10,850 nt of DNA. It comes from Sediminibacterium sp. (GTDB lineage Bacteria > Bacteroidota > Bacteroidia > Chitinophagales > Chitinophagaceae). Both the position numbers and the translations under genes were made by a program. How positions within the stretch are numbered: position 1 is the first letter of the stretch; every line of letters starts with the position of its first letter. Below are positions 1 through 6,510 of this stretch, one piece after another. The notes beneath the pieces are model-generated. The model did not search any database, was not told the origin of the DNA, and worked only from the letters and a program-made list of their open reading frames with translations. The DNA lies in NCBI GenBank assembly GCA_028288645.1, contig JAQBNJ010000029.1, forward strand, positions 1 to 10,850, in the 5' to 3' direction.

Positions 1-1343
1 GTTTCAGTCAGGGGCCTATCGCTGCTACCCATATCGGCATACGGCGCTGTTTTTACACCATCGAATGTGATACCTAATTTATTTTTATAGAAAGACTGAA
101 GATTGGGTACGATACTAAATACGCCAATAGAGCCCGTAATAGTATTGGCATTGGCAAAAACAGAATCTGCATTGCAGGCAATATAATAACCGCCGGAAGC
201 AGCCACATCGCCCATACTCACAATAACAGGTTTTTCTTTTCTTGCAAGTGTGATCTCACGCCAGATCACATCGCTTGCCAGTGCGCTTCCGCCTGGAGAA
301 TTAACGCGGAACACGATCGCTTTGATGTCTTTATCCAAACGCAGTTTGCGTATGAGAACACGGAAAGCATCGCTTCCCACCTGGCCATTATCGCCGCTGC
401 CTGAAACAATATCGCCATCGGCATAGATAAGCGCAACCCCATCGCCACCTTCATTTTGTTTATAGTTCCCCGATTTTGCGTAATCATGAAAAGTGACAAA
501 ATTGATCTTATCACGTTCTTCCAGTTTCAATTTAACAAGCAGTTCTTTTTTTATTTCGTCATCATATTTCAATCCATCCAACAGTCCATTGGCTAGGGCA
601 TCATGTGCAGTTTGTATGGTGCCGTTAAGGGCCAGGCTTCTTAATTTGGCAGTATCCATCTTACGTGCAACTGAGGCGGCCTGCAGAAAATGGTCATACA
701 GGTTGCCCAGCCATACGGATGTTTGCAGGCGGTTGGCTTCTGTCATCTGCGTTTCGCGAAGCGGTTCTGTAGCGCTTTTGAATTTACCCGCGTAAAATAT
801 CTGTGGTTTTATCTCCAGTTTATCGAGCGTGCCTTTTAGGAACATGAGGTTAACAGCAAATCCCTGCCAATCCAGTCCGCCTTGTGGGTGACAATAGATC
901 TTATCCGCCGTATTGCCTACATAGTATCCTTTTTGCGTGATCGTTTCACCATAAGCGATCACGAATTTTTTCCCGGTTTTAAAATCAAGCAGGGCCTTGC
1001 GTAATTCTTCGCTGGCAGCAAAACCGTTGCTGTTATCTCCACAAAGAATATAAATGCCTTTTATGGATGAATCAGATTTTGCATGATGGATCATACGTAC
1101 CACATCATATAAGGAGGGAGCGTCATCATCTCCCTTAAGCAGGCCTTTGAATGGAATTTTATCCTTCGACTGTTCTTTAAACTCGGTAGAAAGATCCAGC
1201 ACGAGCACGGCATTATTCCCCACATGTGGCTTCTCCGTTGAAGCGGCGCTTGTAATTAGACCAATCACAAAAAAAATACAGATCACGGTAAAAAGTACCA
1301 GCGCCAGCAAAGAAGCAAATACTGTTTTAAAGAAAGCCTTCAT
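1..1343 (-). CDS. sppA: Signal peptide peptidase SppA (protease IV), C-terminus beyond window
   Basis: SppA is a membrane-anchored serine protease that degrades signal peptides left in the membrane after protein export. Translation from the ATG at 1343-1341 gives 447 residues before the window edge; family members of this long type have about 580-620, so roughly 140 residues are missing, and this is a window cut rather than damage. Residues 7-30 form one hydrophobic N-terminal anchor. The protein has the two tandem SppA halves: the general-base lysine sits in GKFKSATEPL (Lys189) and the nucleophile serine in GDVAASGGYY (Ser383). The spacing of 194 is close to the 200 of the E. coli enzyme (Lys209/Ser409). 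The conserved NSPGGSA motif begins at residue 348. The gene is divergent from folK with 60 bases between the two starts. No clear Shine-Dalgarno is present, which is usual in Bacteroidota. Confidence 0.95.
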   Translation of the reverse strand, partial: MKAFFKTVFASLLALVLFTVICIFFVIGLITSAASTEKPHVGNNAVLVLDLSTEFKEQSKDKIPFKGLLKGDDDAPSLYDVVRMIHHAKSDSSIKGIYILCGDNSNGFAASEELRKALLDFKTGKKFVIAYGETITQKGYYVGNTADKIYCHPQGGLDWQGFAVNLMFLKGTLDKLEIKPQIFYAGKFKSATEPLRETQMTEANRLQTSVWLGNLYDHFLQAASVARKMDTAKLRSLALNGTIQTAHDALANGLLDGLKYDDEIKKELLVKLKLEERDKINFVTFHDYAKSGNYKQNEGGDGVALIYADGDIVSGSGDNGQVGSDAFRVLIRKLRLDKDIKAIVFRVNSPGGSALASDVIWREITLARKEKPVIVSMGDVAASGGYYIACNADSVFANANTITGSIGVFSIVPNLQSFYKNKLGITFDGVKTAPYADMGSSDRPLTE

Positions 1344-1369
1344 AATTTTTTATTAAATGGTAATGAATT

Positions 1370-1400
1370 TAAAGATATTTGAAGCTGACCATACATCCAA
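1370..1400 (-). promoter_or_regulatory. Possible promoter for sppA
   Basis: Reading the minus strand, TTG (1400-1398) is followed after 20 bases by TATCTTTA (1377-1370). This is one mismatch from the Bacteroidota -7 element TAnnTTTG, with a -33 TTG at a reasonable distance. It lies 26 bases before the sppA start. The short divergent gap to folK must hold promoters for both directions; no equally good match was seen for folK. The call is pattern matching only. Confidence 0.35.
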
Positions 1401-1403
1401 TTT

Positions 1404-1898
1404 ATGAGTACAGCTTATTTGCTGATAGGCGGCAACCTTGGCAACAGAACTGCTTATTTGCAACAGGCCATCCAGCTGATCAGTGAAACCTGCGGCAATA
1501 TCGTTCATTCTTCTGCCATTTACGAAACAGCTGCATGGGGTGTAACGGATCAGCCTTCTTTTTACAACCAGGCGCTTGCTGTAGAAACCTCGCTTGCACC
1601 CGAAACACTTATGCAGCAATTACTAGAGATAGAAACAATCATGGGCAGGAAACGAACCGTAAAAATGGGTCCGCGCACTATTGACCTGGATATTTTATTG
1701 ATAGATGAACTGGTCATTTCCAGCAGGTTATTAACATTACCGCACCCCGCACTCCCCTTCCGGAGATTTGCTTTACTACCCCTTTGTGAGATAGCGCCAT
1801 CATTGATACATCCTGTTTTACATAGATCCATCAGTCAATTACTGGCTGAATGTACCGATGAGCTGGATGTGCAAAAAAAATCTGTGGCCGCTAACTGA
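1404..1898 (+). CDS. folK: 2-amino-4-hydroxy-6-hydroxymethyldihydropteridine pyrophosphokinase (HPPK)
   Basis: This cytoplasmic enzyme transfers pyrophosphate from ATP to 6-hydroxymethyl-7,8-dihydropterin, the step before dihydropteroate synthase in folate synthesis. The 164-residue product has the usual length. The N-terminal beta strand and pterin loop read LLIGGNLGNR (6-15). The family signature GPRTIDLDILL spans 89-99, and its two aspartates (Asp94, Asp96) correspond to the paired magnesium ligands of E. coli HPPK (Asp95/Asp97). The later HPALPFRRFALLPL block (114-127) carries the usual arginines. The ATG at 1404 is the first start in frame that gives the complete N-terminal strand. The deoxynucleoside kinase gene starts 37 bases downstream on the same strand, so the two are probably co-transcribed. 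Confidence 0.95.
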   Translation: MSTAYLLIGGNLGNRTAYLQQAIQLISETCGNIVHSSAIYETAAWGVTDQPSFYNQALAVETSLAPETLMQQLLEIETIMGRKRTVKMGPRTIDLDILLIDELVISSRLLTLPHPALPFRRFALLPLCEIAPSLIHPVLHRSISQLLAECTDELDVQKKSVAAN

Positions 1899-1935
1899 TG
1901 GCGGTTAATTTTGACCATCATCGAGGAATGTATTC

Positions 1936-2565
1936 ATGAAACATCATTTTATAACTGTTGAAGGAAATATCGGCGTGGGTAAAACCACTTTAACACATTT
2001 ATTAGCCAAACATTTTAACGCAAGATTGATACTGGAGGAGTTTGCAGACAATCCTTTTTTACCAAAGTTTTACGAGAACCCTGCCCAATATGCGTTTCCG
2101 CTGGAATTGTTCTTTATGGCGGAGAGATATAAGCAGTTGAAAGATATGGTTCATACCAAAGATCTTTTTCAAAGCGTAACTGTTTCGGATTACCTGTTCA
2201 CCAAATGCCTGCTGTTTGCCAAAGTAAATTTGCCGGAAGAAGAATTCAGGTTGTATCAAAAGCTGTTCGATATCATTCACCAACAACTGGCATTTCCGGA
2301 TATCTTGATCTATCTACATGCGCCTGTGCAGAAATTACAGGCCAATATCCGGAAACGCAACCGTTCCTATGAACAGGGTATTCCTGATGAATATCTTTTT
2401 AATATACAGGAAACGTACACGAGCTATATCAAACAACATAATATCAAGACCATCTTTATTGATGCAAGTAATGCGGATTTCCTGGGAAATGAAAAACATT
2501 TCCAGGTAGTACTTGATGCATTGGATAAGGATTTTGATGAGGGACAGCACTATTTCACGCTTTAA
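1936..2565 (+). CDS. Deoxynucleoside kinase (deoxyadenosine/deoxyguanosine kinase-like)
   Basis: This is a salvage enzyme that phosphorylates deoxynucleosides with an NTP. At 209 residues it has the family length. The P-loop GNIGVGKTT occupies 10-18. LEEFADNPFLPKFY (34-47) carries the acidic pair expected to hold the catalytic base, and AERYKQL follows at 62-68. The position of the usual DRS motif reads SDY (84-86), so the arginine is replaced. From memory, SDY is normal for the Bacteroidota clade that sits next to, or is fused with, FolK. The LID-region arginines are in RKRNRSYEQG (139-148). A GAGGA purine run at 1923-1927 stands 8 bases before the ATG at 1936. An earlier ATG at 1928 reads only three codons to a stop. 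The exact base preference (dA, dG or pyrimidine) cannot be read from sequence. Confidence 0.9.
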   Translation: MKHHFITVEGNIGVGKTTLTHLLAKHFNARLILEEFADNPFLPKFYENPAQYAFPLELFFMAERYKQLKDMVHTKDLFQSVTVSDYLFTKCLLFAKVNLPEEEFRLYQKLFDIIHQQLAFPDILIYLHAPVQKLQANIRKRNRSYEQGIPDEYLFNIQETYTSYIKQHNIKTIFIDASNADFLGNEKHFQVVLDALDKDFDEGQHYFTL

Positions 2566-2566
2566 T

Positions 2567-2603
2567 TAGACCATGGACCATGGTCTATAGACGATCGACT
2601 ATC
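2567..2603 (+). repeat. Heptamer array GACnATn with palindromic core
   Basis: Starting at 2569 the sequence falls into five consecutive 7-base units: two identical GACCATG units, one divergent unit GTCTATA, then GACGATC and GACTATC, ending at 2603. The first part is also a perfect inverted repeat: TAGACCATGG (2567-2576), one base, then CCATGGTCTA (2578-2587). A second imperfect palindrome centred on CGATCG (2592-2597) has ATAG and CTAT arms. The array begins just after the kinase stop codon and runs to 5 bases before the MFS start, leaving no room for a Shine-Dalgarno. It could act as an attenuator or weak terminator between the two genes, but there is no T-run. Confidence 0.7.
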
Positions 2604-2607
2604 GCTT

Positions 2608-3855
2608 ATGACAATCACCCAGGAAAAAAACGACCCTTTTGCCGCGATGCGGATCCCGGAATTTCGCAATCTGCTGATGGGCCGTTTCTTTTTTATCATG
2701 GGTTTACGGATGATGGGAACATTGGTGGGCTGGTGGATCTATGAATTAACGAATGATCCTTTTGCCATCGGATTGATCGGATTGTCGGAAGTAATACCGG
2801 CAGTTTCCCTATCGCTGTATGCGGGGCATATTATTGATATCAGTGAGAAACGCAAATTGTTATTGCGTGGCGTGGCCTTGTATTTCCTATGTGCGTTGAT
2901 ACTATTGGCGCTTTCCACGCATTATACTTCAACACAGATCAGCAATCACTGGATCGCGTTCAGCATTTATGTGATCATCTTTTTCACAGGTATTTTCCGC
3001 GCCTTTACAGGGCCAAGTTTTGGTACAATGGTGGCATCTATTGTTCCAAAAGATGTTTTACAAAATGCTATCACCTGGAACCAGGGCACATGGTTATCGG
3101 CCTCTGTAACCGGGCATGCAACCGTTGGCTTTTTAATTGCCGGCGCGGGTAACACGTTTTCATTAGCTATCATTTCATCACTGGTGTTAGCGGGCTTTTG
3201 CTTTATGTATCGTTTGAAACCTAAACCGGCATTGAATGAACCGGGAGAGAAAAAAACATTGGACAGTGTGAAAGAAGGATTACGATTCGTATTCACTACC
3301 AAGGAAGTATTGGGTGCATTAAGCCTTGATCTTTTTGCCGTTCTGTTTGGCGGTGCGGTGGCCATGATCCCTGTATTTGCGAAAGATATATTACAAACCG
3401 GGCCGATCGGTTTTGGCTGGTTAAATGCGGCTTCTGATATTGGCTCCATACTTATTATTATCATACTCACGTTTTTTCCTTTACGCACGAGACAGGGGAA
3501 AAAACTATTGTTATGCGTTGGCGGATTCGGATTGGGTATCATCATTTTCGCACTATCCAAAATATTCTGGCTCTCCTTTACCGTATTATTATTGAGCGGC
3601 ATTTTAGATGGCATCAGTGTTGTGGTAAGAGGAACCATCCTCCAGTTAAAAACCCCGGCACATATGCGCGGACGTGTAATGAGTGTGAACTCAATGTTCA
3701 TCAACAGCAGCAATGAACTCGGGCAATTTGAAAGCGGCGTTGCCGCTAAATTACTGGGTGTTGTTCCGTCTGTTGTTTTTGGAGGTTTTATCACGGTGCT
3801 GGTGGTGGTTAACACATGGTTCAAAGCGCCGAGTTTGCGGAAGATGGAATATTAG
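2608..3855 (+). CDS. MFS transporter, EntS/MFS_3-like exporter
   Basis: This is an inner-membrane secondary transporter of the major facilitator superfamily; 415 residues and about 12 hydrophobic segments fit a complete protein. The N-terminus DPFAAMRIPEFRNLLMGRFF leads into helix 1 (about 22-46), and helix 2 covers about 52-73. The loop between helices 2 and 3 holds a motif-A variant AGHIIDISEKRK (72-83). A charged central loop lies near 203-232, and MRGRVMSVNSMF (353-364) in the second half is typical of the EntS-like MFS_3 group. The substrate is unknown; relatives export siderophores or drugs, and nothing nearby indicates a siderophore pathway. The ATG at 2608 directly abuts a heptamer array. 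A later Met14 is possible, but the DPFAAMR stretch is conserved in relatives, favouring 2608. The stop codon lies inside the next repeat array. Confidence 0.88.
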   Translation: MTITQEKNDPFAAMRIPEFRNLLMGRFFFIMGLRMMGTLVGWWIYELTNDPFAIGLIGLSEVIPAVSLSLYAGHIIDISEKRKLLLRGVALYFLCALILLALSTHYTSTQISNHWIAFSIYVIIFFTGIFRAFTGPSFGTMVASIVPKDVLQNAITWNQGTWLSASVTGHATVGFLIAGAGNTFSLAIISSLVLAGFCFMYRLKPKPALNEPGEKKTLDSVKEGLRFVFTTKEVLGALSLDLFAVLFGGAVAMIPVFAKDILQTGPIGFGWLNAASDIGSILIIIILTFFPLRTRQGKKLLLCVGGFGLGIIIFALSKIFWLSFTVLLLSGILDGISVVVRGTILQLKTPAHMRGRVMSVNSMFINSSNELGQFESGVAAKLLGVVPSVVFGGFITVLVVVNTWFKAPSLRKMEY

Positions 3856-3922
3856 GAATTAGGTGTTAGGTATTAGCTGTTAGCAACCGCCTTGGCTAAC
3901 AGCTAATACCTAATTCCTAATA
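3850..3922 (+). repeat. Inverted TTAGGnn heptamer arrays forming a long hairpin
   Basis: The left arm (3850-3884) holds tandem 7-base units of the form TTAGGnn or TTAGCnn starting at 3852. The right arm (3895-3922) is the same array in reverse complement, read as CTAAnnn units from 3896. The two arms match perfectly over 28 bases, except that the left arm contains one extra 7-base unit that would form a bulge. The loop is 10 bases (3885-3894). The MFS stop codon (3853-3855) is the first unit of the left arm. The hairpin probably also ends MFS transcription, although no long T-run follows. Near 3926-3933 TATCTTTA is one mismatch from a -7 element and might serve the next gene. Confidence 0.85.
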
Positions 3923-3963
3923 GCTTATCTTTAGCCTCCCGTACAAATCCCTAAACTTATTCT

Positions 3964-4863
3964 ATGCAACGACGTTCTTTTTTGCGCAACGCCGGACTTA
4001 CCGGAGGGTTACTGGCTTTATCTTCCAAAGAAATTTTTGCTTCTTTTTTACAACAATCGGCTTTTAAAATAAAAATGCTTCGTGGTGATATCGGCATTTT
4101 TACGGAGAAGGGCGGCACCATTGGGTTTTATCAATCGCCTGATGGATGGGTTGTGATCGATTCTCAATTTGCTGATTCGGCGCCACATGCTATTGATGAG
4201 TTGATCAAAATAAAAGAACAGCCATTTAAATTTCTGATCAATACACACCATCATGGCGATCATACCGGAGGAAATATCGCATTCAAGGGAATTGTAGAAC
4301 ATGTGGTGGGACATGAAAATTGTTTGGCCAATTACAAACGCGTAACCGCGGCCGCCCCGGAGAAACAGTTGTACCAGGATATGACTTTTGGGGATAGCTG
4401 GAAACAAAAGATCGGAAAGGAAAATATCAGGACCTATTATTTCGGTGCTGGCCATACCAATGGCGATGCCATCATACATTTTGAGAACGCGAATATTGCA
4501 CATATGGGCGACCTGCTGTTCAATCAATTACCACCGTATATTGACAGGACTGCCGGCGCTAATATTAAAAACTGGATACAGGTTCTGCAGAAAACTCAAA
4601 AGACATTTGATAAAGACACGCTGTTCATTTTTGGCCACTCAGGCAACGGTGCAGAGGTAACTGGTGGCAAAGCAGAACTGGCCGCATTTGAGGATTACCT
4701 GAAAAAATTATTTGACTTTACTGCTGCACAGATCGATGCCGGTAAAACAAAGGAAGAGATCAGCAAAATAAAAGATATACCGGGCATCAACTGGCCGGGA
4801 AGTGGCGCAGACAGAAGTTTTAATGCCGCGTACGATGAAATTATGGCCGCAAGGAAGAATTAA
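3964..4863 (+). CDS. Tat-exported metallo-beta-lactamase-fold hydrolase
   Basis: This 299-residue zinc hydrolase of the MBL-fold superfamily is predicted to act outside the inner membrane. The N-terminus QRRSFLRNAGLTGGLLALSS is a twin-arginine signal (Arg3-Arg4, then a short hydrophobic stretch), with likely cleavage near residues 26-31. The mature part carries the HxHxDH metal motif in THHHGDHTGG (His95, His97, Asp99, His100). Further candidate metal ligands are His164 in GAGHTNGD, Asp183 in HMGDLLFN, and His225 in FGHSG. The full ligand set suggests a binuclear, active enzyme. Several MBL-fold families, including periplasmic lactamase or cyclase-type hydrolases, share this layout, so the substrate is not assigned. 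It lies behind the TTAGG hairpin and probably has its own transcript. Its last 23 bases overlap the convergent YkgJ-type gene. Confidence 0.88.
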   Translation: MQRRSFLRNAGLTGGLLALSSKEIFASFLQQSAFKIKMLRGDIGIFTEKGGTIGFYQSPDGWVVIDSQFADSAPHAIDELIKIKEQPFKFLINTHHHGDHTGGNIAFKGIVEHVVGHENCLANYKRVTAAAPEKQLYQDMTFGDSWKQKIGKENIRTYYFGAGHTNGDAIIHFENANIAHMGDLLFNQLPPYIDRTAGANIKNWIQVLQKTQKTFDKDTLFIFGHSGNGAEVTGGKAELAAFEDYLKKLFDFTAAQIDAGKTKEEISKIKDIPGINWPGSGADRSFNAAYDEIMAARKN

Positions 4864-5329
4864 GATTCTCGAGAACAAAATACACGATCGGGCAAAAAGT
4901 TGAATTCTTTAAAGTGATCAGGGGCCGTTTGATGAGCACATCTTCATCTGTATAAGGGAAGCGGTGGCAGTCAGACGGCCTTGCTTCGTAGATACCGCAA
5001 TAATTGTCTTCGCCTAAGAATGGACAGGGTTTGCTTTTGGTAACATAATCACCTTCTTCATCGAGACACAAATAGGTTTCTATAAAATCACCTTCTTTCA
5101 TCCCGAGAAATTTACTGATGCGTTTGATATCGGGGGTTTTAAACCGTGGTGAATAATTCTTGCAGCAATTGGCGCATTGTAAGCAATCTATCTTCTCAAA
5201 CGCTTCTTCGTGCAGGTCGGGCAATAGCTTCAATACTTTGTTTTTGTCGGCCCTTTGCAATAACTGTTTATACTGCTTTTGATGTTCAGCGCTTCTTTTT
5301 TCCCAGTTATCTAATTTTACTTCACTCAT
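4841..5329 (-). CDS. YkgJ/UPF0153-family cysteine-cluster protein
   Basis: This 162-residue cytoplasmic protein has the cysteine pattern of the YkgJ (CxxCxxCC) family, thought to bind zinc or an iron-sulfur centre. CLQCANCC gives Cys49, Cys52, Cys55 and Cys56. Cys102 (KPCPFLG), Cys111 (YCGIYEARP) and Cys121 (SDCHRFP) complete the usual later part of the motif, and Cys88 and Cys146 are additional. No transmembrane segment is seen; the N-terminal 45 residues are charged and helical. The molecular role of the family is not established. The start ATG at 5329-5327 is divergent from the hydroxylase gene, with 119 bases between. Its 3' end runs 23 bases into the end of the convergent MBL-fold gene. 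Confidence 0.85.
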   Translation of the reverse strand: MSEVKLDNWEKRSAEHQKQYKQLLQRADKNKVLKLLPDLHEEAFEKIDCLQCANCCKNYSPRFKTPDIKRISKFLGMKEGDFIETYLCLDEEGDYVTKSKPCPFLGEDNYCGIYEARPSDCHRFPYTDEDVLIKRPLITLKNSTFCPIVYFVLENLNSSLRP

Positions 5330-5448
5330 AGAGACTTAACGATCAATTGACGTGTTTTCTGCGGGCAAACACTTATTTTGTAACGCAAGATTAAAAGGAA
5401 TTCACGGCATTTCCGCATAATCCTTTTTTAGTTCTGCCTGGTAACCCT
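5330..5448. promoter_or_regulatory. Divergent intergenic region with probable promoters
   Basis: This 119-base gap separates two outward-facing genes and should contain both promoters. On the plus strand, TTATTTTG (5373-5380) resembles TAnnTTTG with one mismatch, and a TTG at 5347-5349 lies 23 bases upstream of it, slightly longer than usual. An AAAAGGA purine run at 5393-5399 is too far from the ATG at 5449 to be its ribosome binding site. No convincing minus-strand element was found for the YkgJ-type gene. Confidence 0.35.
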
Positions 5449-6351
5449 ATGAACGCGATCAAAGAGCAATGGCTGATCCTTATATCAACACCTGTTTATC
5501 TAATCATAATAGGCCTTGAACTGTTGCTTACACACATGCAGCACAGGAAGGCCTATACGCTGAAAGATACGGCTGCCAATGTTTACCTGATGCTGCTCAA
5601 TTCGGCCCTTGACCTTGGTTTCCGCGTGATCTATCTTGTTATATTACAATACTTTTATGTGAGGGCGTGGATCCATATAGAAAGTATTTTTTTCTATTGG
5701 CTGGTACTCCTTCTGCTCGAAGATCTTTTGTATTATTGGCTGCATCGTTTCGACCATCATATCCGTTTGTTCTGGGCCGTGCATGTAACCCATCACAGCA
5801 GCCATAAAATGAATTTTACCGTTGGGTTCAGGTCGTCTGTGTTCCAGCCTTTGTATCGTTTTATCTATTTCATACCTCTTGCCCTGCTGGGTTTTAAACC
5901 GATAGACATTGTTTTTATTTATTCAGCCACCCAGATCTGGGGCATTTTTGTGCATACGGAAATGATACATAAAATGGGATGGCTGGAATATGTCCTTATT
6001 ACACCTTCCCATCACCGGGTGCACCATGGGTCGAACCCAAAATACCTGGACAGGAATATGGGGATGTTCCTGGTGATCTGGGACAAGCTTTTCGGAACTT
6101 TCCAACCGGAACTGCCCGCAGATGAGTATCAACCCATTTCCTACGGCCTAACCAAAAACATTACTGAACCCAATGCCTTAACCGTCATCTTTCATGAATG
6201 GAAAGAGATCTGGCAGGATATGACTCAGAAGGGTATCAGCTTCAGGACGCGTTTACGCTATCTCTTCGGTCCCCCCGGCTGGAGTCATGATGGAAGCAGG
6301 CTCACCAGTGAGGAGATGCGTATAAAGGAGGCCCAAAACCCCAAACCATAA
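5449..6351 (+). CDS. Sterol desaturase / fatty acid hydroxylase superfamily membrane protein
   Basis: This 300-residue integral membrane di-iron oxygenase has the three histidine clusters that define the superfamily. They are HRFDH (His99, His103, followed by His104), HVTHH (His112, His115, His116, with His119 close by) and HRVHH (His189, His192, His193). A further His169 lies between them. Hydrophobic segments surround residues 8-28, 45-70, 78-97 and 136-165, with the histidines on the cytoplasmic face by family analogy. Such enzymes hydroxylate or desaturate lipids, for example sterols, carotenoids or ether lipids; the substrate here is not determinable, and bacterial members most often act on membrane lipids. 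The reading frame ends in AQNPKP, encoded by the start of an AACCCCA heptamer array, so the last residues look repeat-derived rather than conserved. Confidence 0.9.
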   Translation: MNAIKEQWLILISTPVYLIIIGLELLLTHMQHRKAYTLKDTAANVYLMLLNSALDLGFRVIYLVILQYFYVRAWIHIESIFFYWLVLLLLEDLLYYWLHRFDHHIRLFWAVHVTHHSSHKMNFTVGFRSSVFQPLYRFIYFIPLALLGFKPIDIVFIYSATQIWGIFVHTEMIHKMGWLEYVLITPSHHRVHHGSNPKYLDRNMGMFLVIWDKLFGTFQPELPADEYQPISYGLTKNITEPNALTVIFHEWKEIWQDMTQKGISFRTRLRYLFGPPGWSHDGSRLTSEEMRIKEAQNPKP

Positions 6352-6371
6352 ACACCAAACCCCAAACCCCT
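6337..6371 (+). repeat. AACCCCA heptamer array across a stop codon
   Basis: Five consecutive 7-base units based on AACCCCA run from 6337 to 6371 with only a few substitutions (second unit AACCATA, third AACACCA). The array begins in the last five codons of the hydroxylase gene and supplies its TAA stop at 6349-6351 through a substitution in the second unit. It has no internal inverted repeat, unlike the TTAGG array. The same unit recurs inside gcvP at 7877-7907. Confidence 0.8.
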
Positions 6372-6402
6372 GCTCACACCCTTTCCCCATATTGAACAAA
6401 CC

Positions 6403-6434
6403 TTTTATTATCCTGTTATATCAGCTTACCTTTG
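6403..6434 (+). promoter_or_regulatory. Probable gcvP promoter, TAnnTTTG type
   Basis: TACCTTTG at 6427-6434 is an exact match to the Bacteroidota -7 consensus TAnnTTTG. A T-rich TTTTATTA at 6403-6410 sits at the spacing expected for the -33 element, although it lacks the usual TTG. Transcription would start near 6440, giving a leader of about 70 bases before the gcvP ATG. Nothing resembling a tandem glycine riboswitch fits in that leader. Confidence 0.6.
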
Positions 6435-6510
6435 CGCCGATTTATTGATTTTTGGCTGCTTTCCGGGCATTCCCCAAGGCGACAAATAATCTCAAACTCC
6501 AGACTTGAAT

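Noticed and set aside
1928..1938. Upstream ATG before the deoxynucleoside kinase
   Set aside because: It opens a frame of three codons that stops at once. The GAGGA run is better spaced for the ATG at 1936.
2967..3824. A 285-codon open frame on the minus strand, opposite the MFS gene
   Set aside because: It is entirely antisense to a well-supported transporter and its translation has no recognisable domain. Long antisense frames arise easily opposite hydrophobic coding sequence.
3850..3922. CRISPR array or telomere-like repeat
   Set aside because: The units are only 7 bases with no spacers, and the array is short and inverted, so neither a CRISPR array nor a chromosome end is supported.
6505..6510. 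TTG start two codons before the gcvP ATG
   Set aside because: The ATG at 6511 gives the family-typical MNLFEQQ N-terminus. TTG starts are rare and nothing supports a ribosome binding site for it.
6435..6510. Glycine riboswitch in the gcvP leader
   Set aside because: The leader after the predicted start is only about 70 bases, and no tandem aptamer-like stems were visible.
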